This document shows positions 11,147 to 18,624 of a stretch of DNA of 64,000 nt, piece after piece. The stretch is from Kribbella catacumbae DSM 19601 (GTDB lineage Bacteria; Actinomycetota; Actinomycetes; Propionibacteriales; Kribbellaceae), in NCBI RefSeq assembly GCF_000372465.1, contig NZ_AQUZ01000039.1, forward strand, positions 16,410 through 80,409, in the 5' to 3' direction. Made by a program: the position numbers and the translations under genes. A model generated the notes under the pieces. It worked only from the letters and a program-made list of their open reading frames with translations, was not told the origin of the DNA and made no database searches. Numbering within the stretch: position 1 is the first letter of the stretch; the number at the start of each line of letters is the position of its first letter.

Positions 11147-11655
11147 GCAGGACCAGCTCCACTCAAGAAATTTGCGACATAGATCTACCTCCCCGGAAGA
11201 CTCACAGGCAGCGCTGGGAAACCACTGGGTGAAGCGTTGCTCCGGCATTGGTTGGCTATCTAGTCGACTTCAACGCCGACGGCCGATCCGTCATCCAGTT
11301 GGCGCCTATCCCGTCCGGATCGACTCGGTGCCATGAGCAACTTGTGGCTGGCCGGTTCCCTCTTTACTGCAGCCGCTTCCGGCAACCTTCCCAGCAGTTG
11401 CCCAGCTCTCCCGAGGAGGCTCGGGTTGTTCGTTCTAGTCGACAAATCGCGTAGGCACTGACGCCTACCTCCTTGCCGACTGGTGCATCACTCCCCGACC
11501 GAGTTGGCGAACGTGAGCTTGCCGCCTACTCCTCGGGAGCCAGGTCGCCTTGTAGTCGCGGCGAAACGGAACTACCCACGGATGGAACGTCGCAACAGGC
11601 AACTCTGGAACCGCACGTTCCGTGGGCCATCACAGGAGAGGAGGTGGAAATCATC
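11147..11655. other. Intergenic region between RHS copy 1 and RiPP operon
   Basis: About 510 bases with no convincing gene. It should hold the divergent promoters for the leftward RHS gene and the rightward precursor-peptide operon. I see a short palindrome (11451-11468) and no other clear signal. Confidence 0.5.
11451..11468. promoter_or_regulatory. Candidate operator palindrome upstream of RiPP operon
   Basis: GTAGGC-ACTGAC-GCCTAC, a perfect 6+6 inverted repeat, sits about 190 bases before the first precursor gene. It could be an operator, but no regulator gene is adjacent and short palindromes arise by chance in GC-rich DNA. Confidence 0.2.
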
Positions 11656-11793
11656 ATGGAGAATTCTGGAGAACTGAGCTTGATGGGCGGAGTGGTCGAA
11701 TACACCACGCCGGCCGAGGTACTCGCTGAAGATGCGTCCGACGCGCCCGAGTTCACACCCACGATCGCGGTCACGTTCCTCGTCGCCTGCTAG
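11656..11793 (+). CDS. RiPP precursor peptide A1 (class V lanthipeptide-like)
   Basis: A 45-residue peptide with a strong GAGGAGGTGG ribosome binding site. The leader starts MENSGELSLMGGVVEYTT and is acidic, typical of a RiPP leader recognised by modifying enzymes. After a DASDAPE stretch comes a hydrophobic core read as FTPTIAVTFLVAC: three Thr, one terminal Cys and no other Cys. A LanD-like Cys decarboxylase, a kinase and a HopA1 protein are encoded downstream. The likely product is therefore a peptide in which Thr residues are dehydrated and one of them closes an aminovinyl(methyl)cysteine ring with the decarboxylated C-terminal Cys (inference). The exact leader/core boundary is not known; APE/F is my guess. 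Confidence 0.82.
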   Translation: MENSGELSLMGGVVEYTTPAEVLAEDASDAPEFTPTIAVTFLVAC

Positions 11794-11809
11794 CCGCTGC
11801 GGCCGTCTG

Positions 11810-11888
11810 CTGACCGGTTCGCCGGTCAGAACGGTCGGCTGGACGGCAGGGTCCGTTCCGGCTACGAAGTCGGCCGGAACGGACCCTG
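11810..11888 (+). terminator. Double hairpin (attenuator/terminator) after precursor A1
   Basis: Two hairpins follow the A1 stop codon. The first is CTGACCGG-TTCG-CCGGTCAG (11810-11829), a perfect 8-bp stem with a UUCG tetraloop. The second (11847-11888) has a perfect 16-bp stem around a 10-base loop. There is no T run, so it may be a partial terminator or an mRNA-stabilising element that raises precursor transcript over enzyme transcript. Confidence 0.6.
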
Positions 11889-11979
11889 CTCACGAAATCC
11901 TGCGTCCAATTGGGGCCATCGCGGCCTGGGTTCGCCGGGCGTTCCGTGGGCCATCACAGGAGAGGCGGTGAGAATCATC

Positions 11980-12129
11980 ATGGAGAATTCTGGAGAACTG
12001 AGCTTGATGGGCGGAGTGGTCGAATACACGACGCCGGCCGAGGTGCTCGCTGAAGGTGCGTCCGACGCGCCCGAGGTCGTGACCACCACCACCACGATCG
12101 TGACGGCCACGATCCTTCTCGCCTGCTAG
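11980..12129 (+). CDS. RiPP precursor peptide A2 (class V lanthipeptide-like)
   Basis: A 49-residue paralogue of the upstream precursor. The first 32 residues differ at one position (Gly for Asp at residue 26), but the core is different: VVTTTTTIVTATILLAC. It has seven Thr, one terminal Cys and no Ser. The ribosome binding site (GGAGAGGCGGTG) is slightly weaker than that of A1. Leader conservation with core divergence is the hallmark of a two-product RiPP locus served by one enzyme set. With one Cys only one thioether-type ring is possible; the other Thr residues would remain or become dehydrobutyrine (inference). Confidence 0.82.
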   Translation: MENSGELSLMGGVVEYTTPAEVLAEGASDAPEVVTTTTTIVTATILLAC

Positions 12130-12145
12130 CCGGTGCGGCCGTCTA

Positions 12146-12222
12146 CTGACCGCTTCGCCGGTCAGGACGGTCAACTGGTGAGCGGGGTCCGTTCCGGCTA
12201 CGACATCGACCGGAACGGACCC
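12146..12222 (+). terminator. Double hairpin (attenuator/terminator) after precursor A2
   Basis: Same arrangement as after A1. A UUCG-loop hairpin with one stem mismatch (12146-12165) is followed by a 13-bp perfect stem, GGGTCCGTTCCGG/CCGGAACGGACCC (12185-12222). It lies between the precursors and the enzyme genes, so partial read-through would set the substrate/enzyme ratio. Confidence 0.6.
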
Positions 12223-12247
12223 ATCCTCGCGAATCAGGAGTTCCGTC

Positions 12248-12865
12248 ATGCTGGACAATGAACAGTCTGCCGAGCGTGGACCTGTGTTTCGGGGGAAGCG
12301 GCTGCTGATCTTGGGTACCGGATCGGTCAGCGTGAATACGCTGCCGTCGTGGCTGCAGTGGTTGGGCGCAAGTCACCCGGACCTGGAGGTGCGCTGCGTG
12401 CTGACGGCCAGCGCGGAGCGATTTGTCAGCCGCTACACGGTCAGCGCAGTCGTCGGCCAAGCAGTGGCGGTCGACCGATGGTCGGACCAGGCCGAGCCGG
12501 GTGCTCCGCACGTCGAATACAGCACCTGGCCGGACGGGATCGCGATCTACCCAGCCACCTTCCATTTCGTCTCGCGATTCGCCCTCGGTCTGGGCGATAC
12601 GCCGGTGATGCTCGCCGCGCAATGCACCCGAGCAGTACTGGGCCTGGCAGCGTCCCTTCCCCCCGGCGCGGACACGTCCACCGCGTATCTGAGGCACCTC
12701 CGCACCCTCGACGCCATGCGCAATGTCGTTGTTGCGCCGCCTACCACCGGGTTCAGTCTTCACCTGCGTCGCGAGGAGGTCGGGGCCGCTGTCCCGATGT
12801 GGGATCTCCTCCGGTTGATGGAGAAGCGCCGCGTCGAGCTTGAGCCATCTGGAGCACCGTCGTGA
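12248..12865 (+). CDS. LanD-like flavoprotein cysteine decarboxylase
   Basis: 205 residues of the HFCD flavoprotein family (EpiD/MrsD/CypD/LanD). An N-terminal Rossmann-like segment (LLILGTGSVSV, residues 19-29) is followed by the catalytic-type histidine in APHVEY (His88) and YPATFHFV (residues 101-108), which corresponds to the PASANT motif that binds the substrate C-terminus. The family oxidatively decarboxylates a C-terminal Cys to an enethiol, which then cyclises to aminovinylcysteine. Both precursors end in Cys, which fits exactly. The start ATG has an AGGAG site seven bases upstream. The stop overlaps the next gene's GTG by four bases, so translation is coupled. Confidence 0.85.
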   Translation: MLDNEQSAERGPVFRGKRLLILGTGSVSVNTLPSWLQWLGASHPDLEVRCVLTASAERFVSRYTVSAVVGQAVAVDRWSDQAEPGAPHVEYSTWPDGIAIYPATFHFVSRFALGLGDTPVMLAAQCTRAVLGLAASLPPGADTSTAYLRHLRTLDAMRNVVVAPPTTGFSLHLRREEVGAAVPMWDLLRLMEKRRVELEPSGAPS

Positions 12866-13791
12866 GCGACGTCGTCGCCCAGATGGAAACCGGGCGGATG
12901 CGTACGACGGTGCTCGACCTTGGGGACGGCCGGTATGAGTGGATCCGCAACCCTGGCAGAGATTGTCCGGAACCATTCGGCATACCGCGCACCACCCAGA
13001 GTTTCCCGAGGATCGCCGTCCCAGCCGCGGAGATCGCCTTCGCCGAGCTGGCTCCAGCCGACGGCGCCTGCTATTCCGTTCGAGGCCCCAAAAGCCTGGC
13101 GGAATTGCTGATCGGGCGACCCGACGATCGGCCGTCCTGGTGCGCAACGGTTCTGCGTGGGGTGGGCGAGCTACTGGCCGTGCTGCACAGCTTGGGCGAT
13201 CCGGATCAGGTGGACGGGCACACGCCCATCGGGCCGCGCCGCCTGCGGGCCTGGCTGCGGGACGGAAGTGGCCCCCGTGCGGCGTCGCGATTCCACCGCG
13301 TAGTGGCTGACCTGGCCGGACAGCAACGTCTGGACCTGCTGACCGAGTGGTGCGACGAGTCAGCTGCCAGGCAGTCAGCAGTGGTACTCCACGGGCGCCC
13401 CGGAAGCGGGTTGGTGATCCCCGCGAGCAGCCCCGGACCGGCACACCTCCTGGTCGGAGACGAACTGGCGACCGGCCCGTCAGCCGTTGACCTTGGCTAC
13501 TTTGCCGGCGAGCTCCTGGAGCTGCGTCATATCGTCGGTCAGGCAGATCCGGCGTACTTCGAGGAGCTGATCCGCGCCCTGCTGGACGGCTACGGTGAAG
13601 TGGACGACCTTCAGGCAGTGGGCCGCTTTGCTGCAACCGGCATCTGGAACCACCTCCACGACTTCTCGGCGTACATGGGCTGGAACGACGATCTCCAGAC
13701 GAACATCCCGTTCCTGATCGATACGCTGGACACCGCCGCAGATGGCGAACTGCTGAACGCGTTCGACGACGCCAGCCGGGCGACCGCATGA
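12862..13791 (+). CDS. Degenerate kinase-like protein in RiPP operon (possible LanX role)
   Basis: 309 residues, GTG start overlapping the decarboxylase stop. The sequence resembles the C-lobe of APH-type kinases: GELLAVLHSL (residues 102-111), then HGRPGSGLVI (177-186) where an active kinase has HGDLxxxN, then AVDLGYFAGELLELRH (208-223), which matches the DLAYxxGELLELR region. The catalytic Asp is replaced by Arg, so it is probably a pseudokinase. Class V lanthipeptide systems use three core proteins, kinase (K), HopA1 (Y) and a third (X). This gene is the only candidate for the third role, but that assignment is by position, not by recognised homology. It may bind leader peptide or help cyclisation. 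Confidence 0.6.
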   Translation: MSDVVAQMETGRMRTTVLDLGDGRYEWIRNPGRDCPEPFGIPRTTQSFPRIAVPAAEIAFAELAPADGACYSVRGPKSLAELLIGRPDDRPSWCATVLRGVGELLAVLHSLGDPDQVDGHTPIGPRRLRAWLRDGSGPRAASRFHRVVADLAGQQRLDLLTEWCDESAARQSAVVLHGRPGSGLVIPASSPGPAHLLVGDELATGPSAVDLGYFAGELLELRHIVGQADPAYFEELIRALLDGYGEVDDLQAVGRFAATGIWNHLHDFSAYMGWNDDLQTNIPFLIDTLDTAADGELLNAFDDASRATA

Positions 13792-15038
13792 TCCGCACGA
13801 CGCTGGACAACGGACTGCGGATTCTCATCGTGCCGAACCAGCTAGCGCCGGTGGCGGCAGTCGCAGTGCACTATGGCGCGGGGTTCAGCGCTGACCCGGA
13901 GAACAGGCCGGGATTGGCTCATCTGCTCGAACATCTGATGTTCTCCAGCGACTCCGACGCGCCTGAGCACTTCCGGGCCGTTGAGGCTTGGGGGGGATTT
14001 TGCAGCGCCTCCACCCGGCAGGGCTACACGGACTTCTACACCGTCGTACCGGCCTGGTCAGTGGAGAGTGTGCTGAAGATCGAAGCGGAGCGGATGAGGG
14101 CGCCGAAGTTCGGCGAGGCGGCGCTCCATGCCCAAATCGGCGTCGTGTGCGACGAGATCAACCGGAAGATGTCAGGCAGCCCGTACGGCGGGTTCCCGTG
14201 GCCGCTGATCTCCCCCATCTTGTATCGCCACTATCCCAACGCCCACAACGGCTATGGCGAGGCAGCGGGTCTTGCCCGCGCGACGCTCGCCGAGGTAACA
14301 GGCTTCTTCGAAGCACACTACGCACCGGCCAACGCCGTACTGACGATCTCCGGCGACGTCGGCACCGACATACTGGAGCAAGTAGTCCACCACTTCGGGC
14401 AGATCCCGAGCCGACCCTGGTGCCCCACTGATGTCGGCGATCCCGCACTCGACACGGAGGCGCATCAGGTCTGCGTCCGTCCATTGGCGCCGCTGCCTGC
14501 GGTGGCCGCGGCGTACCAGATTCCGGCCGTCTCGCACGACATCGAGGCCTATCTTTCGCTGACGACCCTCGCTTCGATCCTCACTCGCGGCAGGGAGGCA
14601 AGATTGCCCAGGGCGCTGTCCGATGCTGTGGAGTCGGTGTCAGCCAGAGTCGGCTTCTTCGACCTTCTGGATGCCCGCGACACAGATGTCTGGATCCTCA
14701 CCGCTGTTCACAACGGGGACGCCTTCGGCCGGTCCGAGGTGCTTGATCGGCTGGATGCCGAACTGGCCGACCTGGCCGCGAACGGGCCGAGATTCGATGA
14801 ACTCGCGCGAGCGCGGGCAGGGCAACGCACCGGGTACTACCGCGGTATCGACCAGCCGTCCGTGCGGGTCCGTGCCCTAGGCCGAGCCGAGCTGCTCTTC
14901 GGCAACGCGGAGCTCGCGCTCACGTTGCCGGACCGGTTCGGTCGCATCAGCGCGGGCGACATCGCCGCCGCGGCCGACTGGCTGACCACCCGCCCGAGAG
15001 CCGTACTTTCCATCGCTCCAGAGGGGAAGTTGCGATGA
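13788..15038 (+). CDS. M16 zinc metalloprotease, catalytic subunit
   Basis: 416 residues. It has the inverted zinc motif HLLEH (His45, Glu48, His49) and the distal ligand Glu123 in CDEINRKM, 74 residues on, as expected for active M16/pitrilysin peptidases. The upstream LDNGLRILIVPN and downstream YAPANAVLTISGD segments are family signatures. ATGA overlaps link it to both neighbours. M16B enzymes usually work as heterodimers of an active and an inactive subunit, and the next gene supplies the inactive one. In RiPP operons such pairs remove leader peptides; that is the likely role here (inference). Confidence 0.9.
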   Translation: MIRTTLDNGLRILIVPNQLAPVAAVAVHYGAGFSADPENRPGLAHLLEHLMFSSDSDAPEHFRAVEAWGGFCSASTRQGYTDFYTVVPAWSVESVLKIEAERMRAPKFGEAALHAQIGVVCDEINRKMSGSPYGGFPWPLISPILYRHYPNAHNGYGEAAGLARATLAEVTGFFEAHYAPANAVLTISGDVGTDILEQVVHHFGQIPSRPWCPTDVGDPALDTEAHQVCVRPLAPLPAVAAAYQIPAVSHDIEAYLSLTTLASILTRGREARLPRALSDAVESVSARVGFFDLLDARDTDVWILTAVHNGDAFGRSEVLDRLDAELADLAANGPRFDELARARAGQRTGYYRGIDQPSVRVRALGRAELLFGNAELALTLPDRFGRISAGDIAAAADWLTTRPRAVLSIAPEGKLR

Positions 15039-16276
15039 CACCGCCGTACAAGGATCACTACCTGGAGAATGGACTGCGGGTCGTCGCGATGCGGCACCCG
15101 ACGGTTCCGCTGGCCGAGATTCGCCTATCCATCGATCTGCCTCGAACTGACGCAAGCCAGGCAGCCTGTACGACGTTGCTTGCGGCTTGTCTCCTCGCCG
15201 ACGGTATCAGCCCTGAGCATCCAACACCGACTCTGGAGCTGGCGCGGCTCGGCGCCGAACTGACGGCGACTGCCGATCCGTACGGCCTGATCGTGTCCGG
15301 AAGATGTCCGGGCTCAGCGATCAGCACCGTGCTGAACCTGCTGGAGTCTGTACTCCGGACGGGGGCCCCGACTGTTGCCGTCGTCGCGAGAGAACGGGAG
15401 CGGTTGGCAAGACAACTGCAGGTGGCTCAGCGGATCCCGCAGGCTGTGGTCCGCACTGCCTTGCTCCGACACCTCTTCGGCCCACATCCGTTGACGATTC
15501 AGCTCTCCGCACAGGAGGACATTGCGGCCGTCACCTGTTCAGATGTGACATCGCTGTGGCGGGAAGCGATCATGCCTAGTCGTGCATGCCTGCTAGTCGT
15601 GGGAAACATCGCCATCGATGAGGTGGCCGCGGTCTTCGATTCCACATTCGGAGAGTGGACCGATCACATCGACGGCCTGCTACCCACACCCATGCCGCCG
15701 CTGCGCGCGGTCGCGGAGAGCGACCTAACGAGAGTCGACGATGCCCGGCTCAGCAGGGCACACCTGAGCATCTGTGCGACAGGGGTCGCCACCGACGACC
15801 ACCGCTACCCCGCGCTCTTCCTCGCCGGCAATATCCTTGCCGGACTGACGACGTCGCGGCTCGCAAGCAGTATCCGAGATCGGGCAGGCCTTGTTTACAG
15901 CGTCAGCGGCTACTACGAGCCGATTCCTGGCGCGAGCCTTGTCCACGTGCTCACAGATACAGCACGGCAATTCGCCGACGAGGTGCTCGCCAAGACCTAC
16001 GACGAACTCGCCCAACTGAGCGCTGAGCCGCCGACCGCGGCCGAAGTCGACGCGGCTCGCACTTGCGCGACCGGGGCCTTCGCCACCCGGCTCGCACCGC
16101 AGGCTGCGTTGGCCGACGCGGTCGCAGCTGATCTGCGACGGCATCAGTCACCCACCGAGACTTTCCGCTTCAGGCACCGGCTGCGCGAGGTCACCGCACA
16201 GTCTGTTAGGTCGGCAGCGGCCGATTTCCTGCATCCGGACCGGTTCACCGGTGTCCTGGCCGGCCCCGTCCGCTAA
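15035..16276 (+). CDS. M16 peptidase-like protein, non-catalytic partner subunit
   Basis: 413 residues of the M16 fold (ENGLRVVAMRHPTVPLAEI at the start, DRAGLVYSVSGYY near residues 284-296), but the HxxEH zinc site is missing. The Arg-Tyr region near the C-terminus (RDRAGLVYSVSGYYEP) is the part that contributes substrate binding in M16B heterodimers. It starts with a four-base overlap on the catalytic subunit gene, which supports assembly of a 1:1 complex for leader removal. Confidence 0.88.
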   Translation: MTPPYKDHYLENGLRVVAMRHPTVPLAEIRLSIDLPRTDASQAACTTLLAACLLADGISPEHPTPTLELARLGAELTATADPYGLIVSGRCPGSAISTVLNLLESVLRTGAPTVAVVARERERLARQLQVAQRIPQAVVRTALLRHLFGPHPLTIQLSAQEDIAAVTCSDVTSLWREAIMPSRACLLVVGNIAIDEVAAVFDSTFGEWTDHIDGLLPTPMPPLRAVAESDLTRVDDARLSRAHLSICATGVATDDHRYPALFLAGNILAGLTTSRLASSIRDRAGLVYSVSGYYEPIPGASLVHVLTDTARQFADEVLAKTYDELAQLSAEPPTAAEVDAARTCATGAFATRLAPQAALADAVAADLRRHQSPTETFRFRHRLREVTAQSVRSAAADFLHPDRFTGVLAGPVR

Positions 16277-16312
16277 GACCGGCGAGCGTCTGCCTCTGAA
16301 GGGAAGCCCATC

Positions 16313-17428
16313 ATGGTTGTCGAGCAACTGAAACAACGGCATCGCATCGCGCCGATCGCCTTGCACGAGGCTCCCGAGATACCGGTGTTCCTTGATAGCC
16401 TGGGCCTGGGTCGTCTAGATCCCGAGCGCATCACCTCCGCAGGCGGCCGCAATGACATCTGGGCAGGGACAACTGATTCCGGACATCCCGTGTTCGTTAA
16501 ACGTCTAGTAGGTGGCGCCGATGACATCCGGACCCGCGTGCGGCGCGTCAGCGCCGTTGATGAACTGTTGCGGAAGGCTCGAGATGAGGTGCCCTCGCCG
16601 AGATGCCTCGGCGTCGATGAAGATCGCGGCCTAGTCGCTACTCAGCTGCTGGTGGCGGCTGAAGACGGTTCGCAACTCTACGACGCAGGCGACCTCACAG
16701 AAACCCTCTCGACGGAAATGGGCCGGCTGGTCGGGCGACTGCACAAACTCACCCCTTCCGCTGCACTCAACTCAGATCGGCGCGAGTCGCATGGCCTGCA
16801 CTCAGGGATCGCACGATCCCTCCCGCTCGCCGCATATAGCCAGGCAACCGCCGCCGAACTCGAGATCTGGAGACTCTTGCAAGCCGACGAGAGTCTGGCC
16901 GAAGGCCTGGCCAGCCTCTCCGCCCGCGAGCGCCGGGCAAGCCAACAGGTCCTGATTCACGGCGACCTGCGACTGGATCAGTTCCTTCGCCATGACGAGA
17001 CGCTCCACCTCATCGATTGGGAGGAGTGCCGGATCGGCGATCCTGCCCGAGATGTCGGCGCCATCGCCGGCGAATGGCTCACGCGAGCCATCAGCCGCCT
17101 CTCCGACGCCGAGCCTGACCCGTACGGCGAGCCCGACGAAGGCTGGCTCGTGCAAGGTGCCGTCAACGAACTTCGCCGGATCCGCCCACAGATCGCTGCG
17201 TTCTGGCACGGCTACCTGGAGGCGCGGGGTACCTCCGCGGATGAACCGGAGCTGGCTCACACCGCCACCGCCGTCGCTGGCCGGCATCTGATCGACCGGG
17301 CGTTCGCGGCTGCAGCCATGCGGCCGCGACTACCAGCTGTTCATCGCGCGGCTGCCGGTGTCGGCCGAAGGCTGCTCGCCCAGCCGGCGCAGTTCACCAG
17401 CACTATCGGTCTGGCGGTTGCGTTGTGA
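16313..17428 (+). CDS. APH-fold kinase of class V lanthipeptide type (LanK-like)
   Basis: 371 residues with an intact phosphotransferase active site: FVKR (Lys63, ATP contact), HGDLRLDQ (His216-Gln223, catalytic Asp218) and LIDWEE (Asp235, metal binding). In class V lanthipeptide synthesis a kinase of this superfamily phosphorylates Ser/Thr of the precursor before elimination by a HopA1-family lyase, which is encoded immediately downstream with a GTGA overlap. The ATG has a GAAGGGAAG site. The family also includes antibiotic and homoserine kinases, so the RiPP role rests on context. Confidence 0.85.
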   Translation: MVVEQLKQRHRIAPIALHEAPEIPVFLDSLGLGRLDPERITSAGGRNDIWAGTTDSGHPVFVKRLVGGADDIRTRVRRVSAVDELLRKARDEVPSPRCLGVDEDRGLVATQLLVAAEDGSQLYDAGDLTETLSTEMGRLVGRLHKLTPSAALNSDRRESHGLHSGIARSLPLAAYSQATAAELEIWRLLQADESLAEGLASLSARERRASQQVLIHGDLRLDQFLRHDETLHLIDWEECRIGDPARDVGAIAGEWLTRAISRLSDAEPDPYGEPDEGWLVQGAVNELRRIRPQIAAFWHGYLEARGTSADEPELAHTATAVAGRHLIDRAFAAAAMRPRLPAVHRAAAGVGRRLLAQPAQFTSTIGLAVAL

Positions 17429-18387
17429 GCGCGCGAACGGCCAGTGCAGAGAATCTGAATGCCGGTCTGGCCGAGGCAATCGACCAGATAGAGGTGACCA
17501 CAGACCCGTGGCACGCGCGGGTTGACGACCGGATACTCTCCGCAGACTCCGACCGACAGCTTGTCGGCGAACTGGCCGACGCGATGTACGACGTTCTGCA
17601 TGCCGGACGCCGCAGTACGGAAGGCCCGCAACCGAAATCGGTACGCGACGCAAGGTTCGAGCAACTGCTGCTGGACCAGGTGCCGCACTCATTCATCTGG
17701 ATGGATCAGATCGCCGTCGAGGTATCCGGAACCAGAGGGATCGTTGTCGCGATGGACGGCCTGCGCGTGCTTGTGCCCCCGGACGCCCTGGCAGGCGCGA
17801 GCCCAGCTCAGGTCGGTGAACGTGTGCGCTTCCGAGTGCCGGCGACCCGACCGGCCGCCTCACCGGGATTCCTCCTCGTTCAAGGCGAATCCGGGACTCT
17901 CGACCCGCGCCAGGGCATACTCCGGATCTACCTGCATCTGCCTGCAGCAGACGCCGCGCCAGCAGCTTGGGGGGCAGTCCTTCAAGCCCTCAACGACCTA
18001 AAGGTGCCCTACCAGGCCAAGGCGAGTTCCGCCCCCCGGTTCTACCCGCGCCGGGACGCACTTGTGGTGTATCTCGACTCCGCGGCCCTGCAGATGATCG
18101 CCTCACTGCCGACGGTTCTGACCTCCCTCCAGCTTGCCCCCGAAGTATCCGTCTTTGCAGCGCCACTCGCTCCCGGGATGGCGTGGGCATGGGAACCCGA
18201 TGACCGCCGGCCCGGAAATGTCGGTCTGAGTCTTGGACAACACAGATCCCGCGCCGTGGCAGAGGCCCTCGTCGCGCACGCTGCCGGTAAAGCGGATCCG
18301 GACCGATACCAAGCGGTCCGGAATGCGCTCCGAGCCGCAAACATCGATCCCTATCAACCACACCGAAACCTCGGCTCGCCGGCCTGA
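17425..18387 (+). CDS. HopA1-family protein, probable phospho-Ser/Thr lyase (LanY-like)
   Basis: 320 residues recognised as the T3SS effector HopA1 family by GILRIYLHL (164-172), QALNDLKVPYQAKASS (187-202) and YPRRDALVVYL (207-217). These carry the basic residues used in phosphothreonine-lyase chemistry. In class V lanthipeptides the HopA1 protein eliminates phosphate from Ser/Thr to give Dha/Dhb. The start overlaps the kinase stop. It is the last gene of the operon; downstream DNA is mobile-element debris, so an exporter or tailoring genes may have been lost. Confidence 0.85.
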   Translation: MSARTASAENLNAGLAEAIDQIEVTTDPWHARVDDRILSADSDRQLVGELADAMYDVLHAGRRSTEGPQPKSVRDARFEQLLLDQVPHSFIWMDQIAVEVSGTRGIVVAMDGLRVLVPPDALAGASPAQVGERVRFRVPATRPAASPGFLLVQGESGTLDPRQGILRIYLHLPAADAAPAAWGAVLQALNDLKVPYQAKASSAPRFYPRRDALVVYLDSAALQMIASLPTVLTSLQLAPEVSVFAAPLAPGMAWAWEPDDRRPGNVGLSLGQHRSRAVAEALVAHAAGKADPDRYQAVRNALRAANIDPYQPHRNLGSPA

Positions 18388-18410
18388 CACACTTGAGGCC
18401 CCTCGGTGTG
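18388..18410 (+). terminator. Weak hairpin after the RiPP operon
   Basis: CACAC...GTGTG with an imperfect inner GAGG/CCTC stem begins directly at the operon stop codon. There is no T run, so this is only a tentative terminator. Confidence 0.3.
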
Positions 18411-18624
18411 GCTGGGGTAGACCATTTCGACGGACAGAGTCGATGTGATGTGGTCAGGCTACTTGCCCAGCGGTGACCATGTTGGTGGACTCCTAGTACG
18501 GCAGCCGTAGTTCGTGATCTCAGGCCAGGATGGCTTGTCGGCGTTGGTAGTGGCTGGTTCGGGCGCGGTGTTGGTGTCGGCGTCTCCAGGTTGACTAGTG
18601 CAGCCGGTGTCGCAAGTCCCCTAT
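18411..18624. other. Non-coding stretch between RiPP operon and mobile island
   Basis: About 210 bases with no ORF I can support. It looks like insertion-sequence debris, and no family is recognisable. It marks the point where the RiPP operon meets the island. Confidence 0.4.

Larger units (their letters stand above)
11617..12222 (+). repeat. Tandem duplication carrying precursor peptide genes
   Basis: Two units, 324 bases apart, each begin with GTTCCGTGGGCCATCACAGG, continue through a strong ribosome binding site, a precursor peptide gene and a UUCG-loop hairpin, and end with a long GTCCGTTCCGG hairpin. The leader halves are almost identical while the core halves differ, so the duplication was followed by diversification of the mature-peptide region only. 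Confidence 0.85.

Noticed and set aside
11248..11454. Small rightward ORF with FNADGRSVIQ, resembling an FG-GAP blade
   Set aside because: Only ten residues match, there is no ribosome binding site and the rest is not repetitive; probably chance.
12143..13828. 561-codon leftward ORF opposite LanD and the kinase-like gene
   Set aside because: Arg/Pro/Ser-rich antisense product without known motifs; it conflicts with the well-supported coupled operon on the plus strand.
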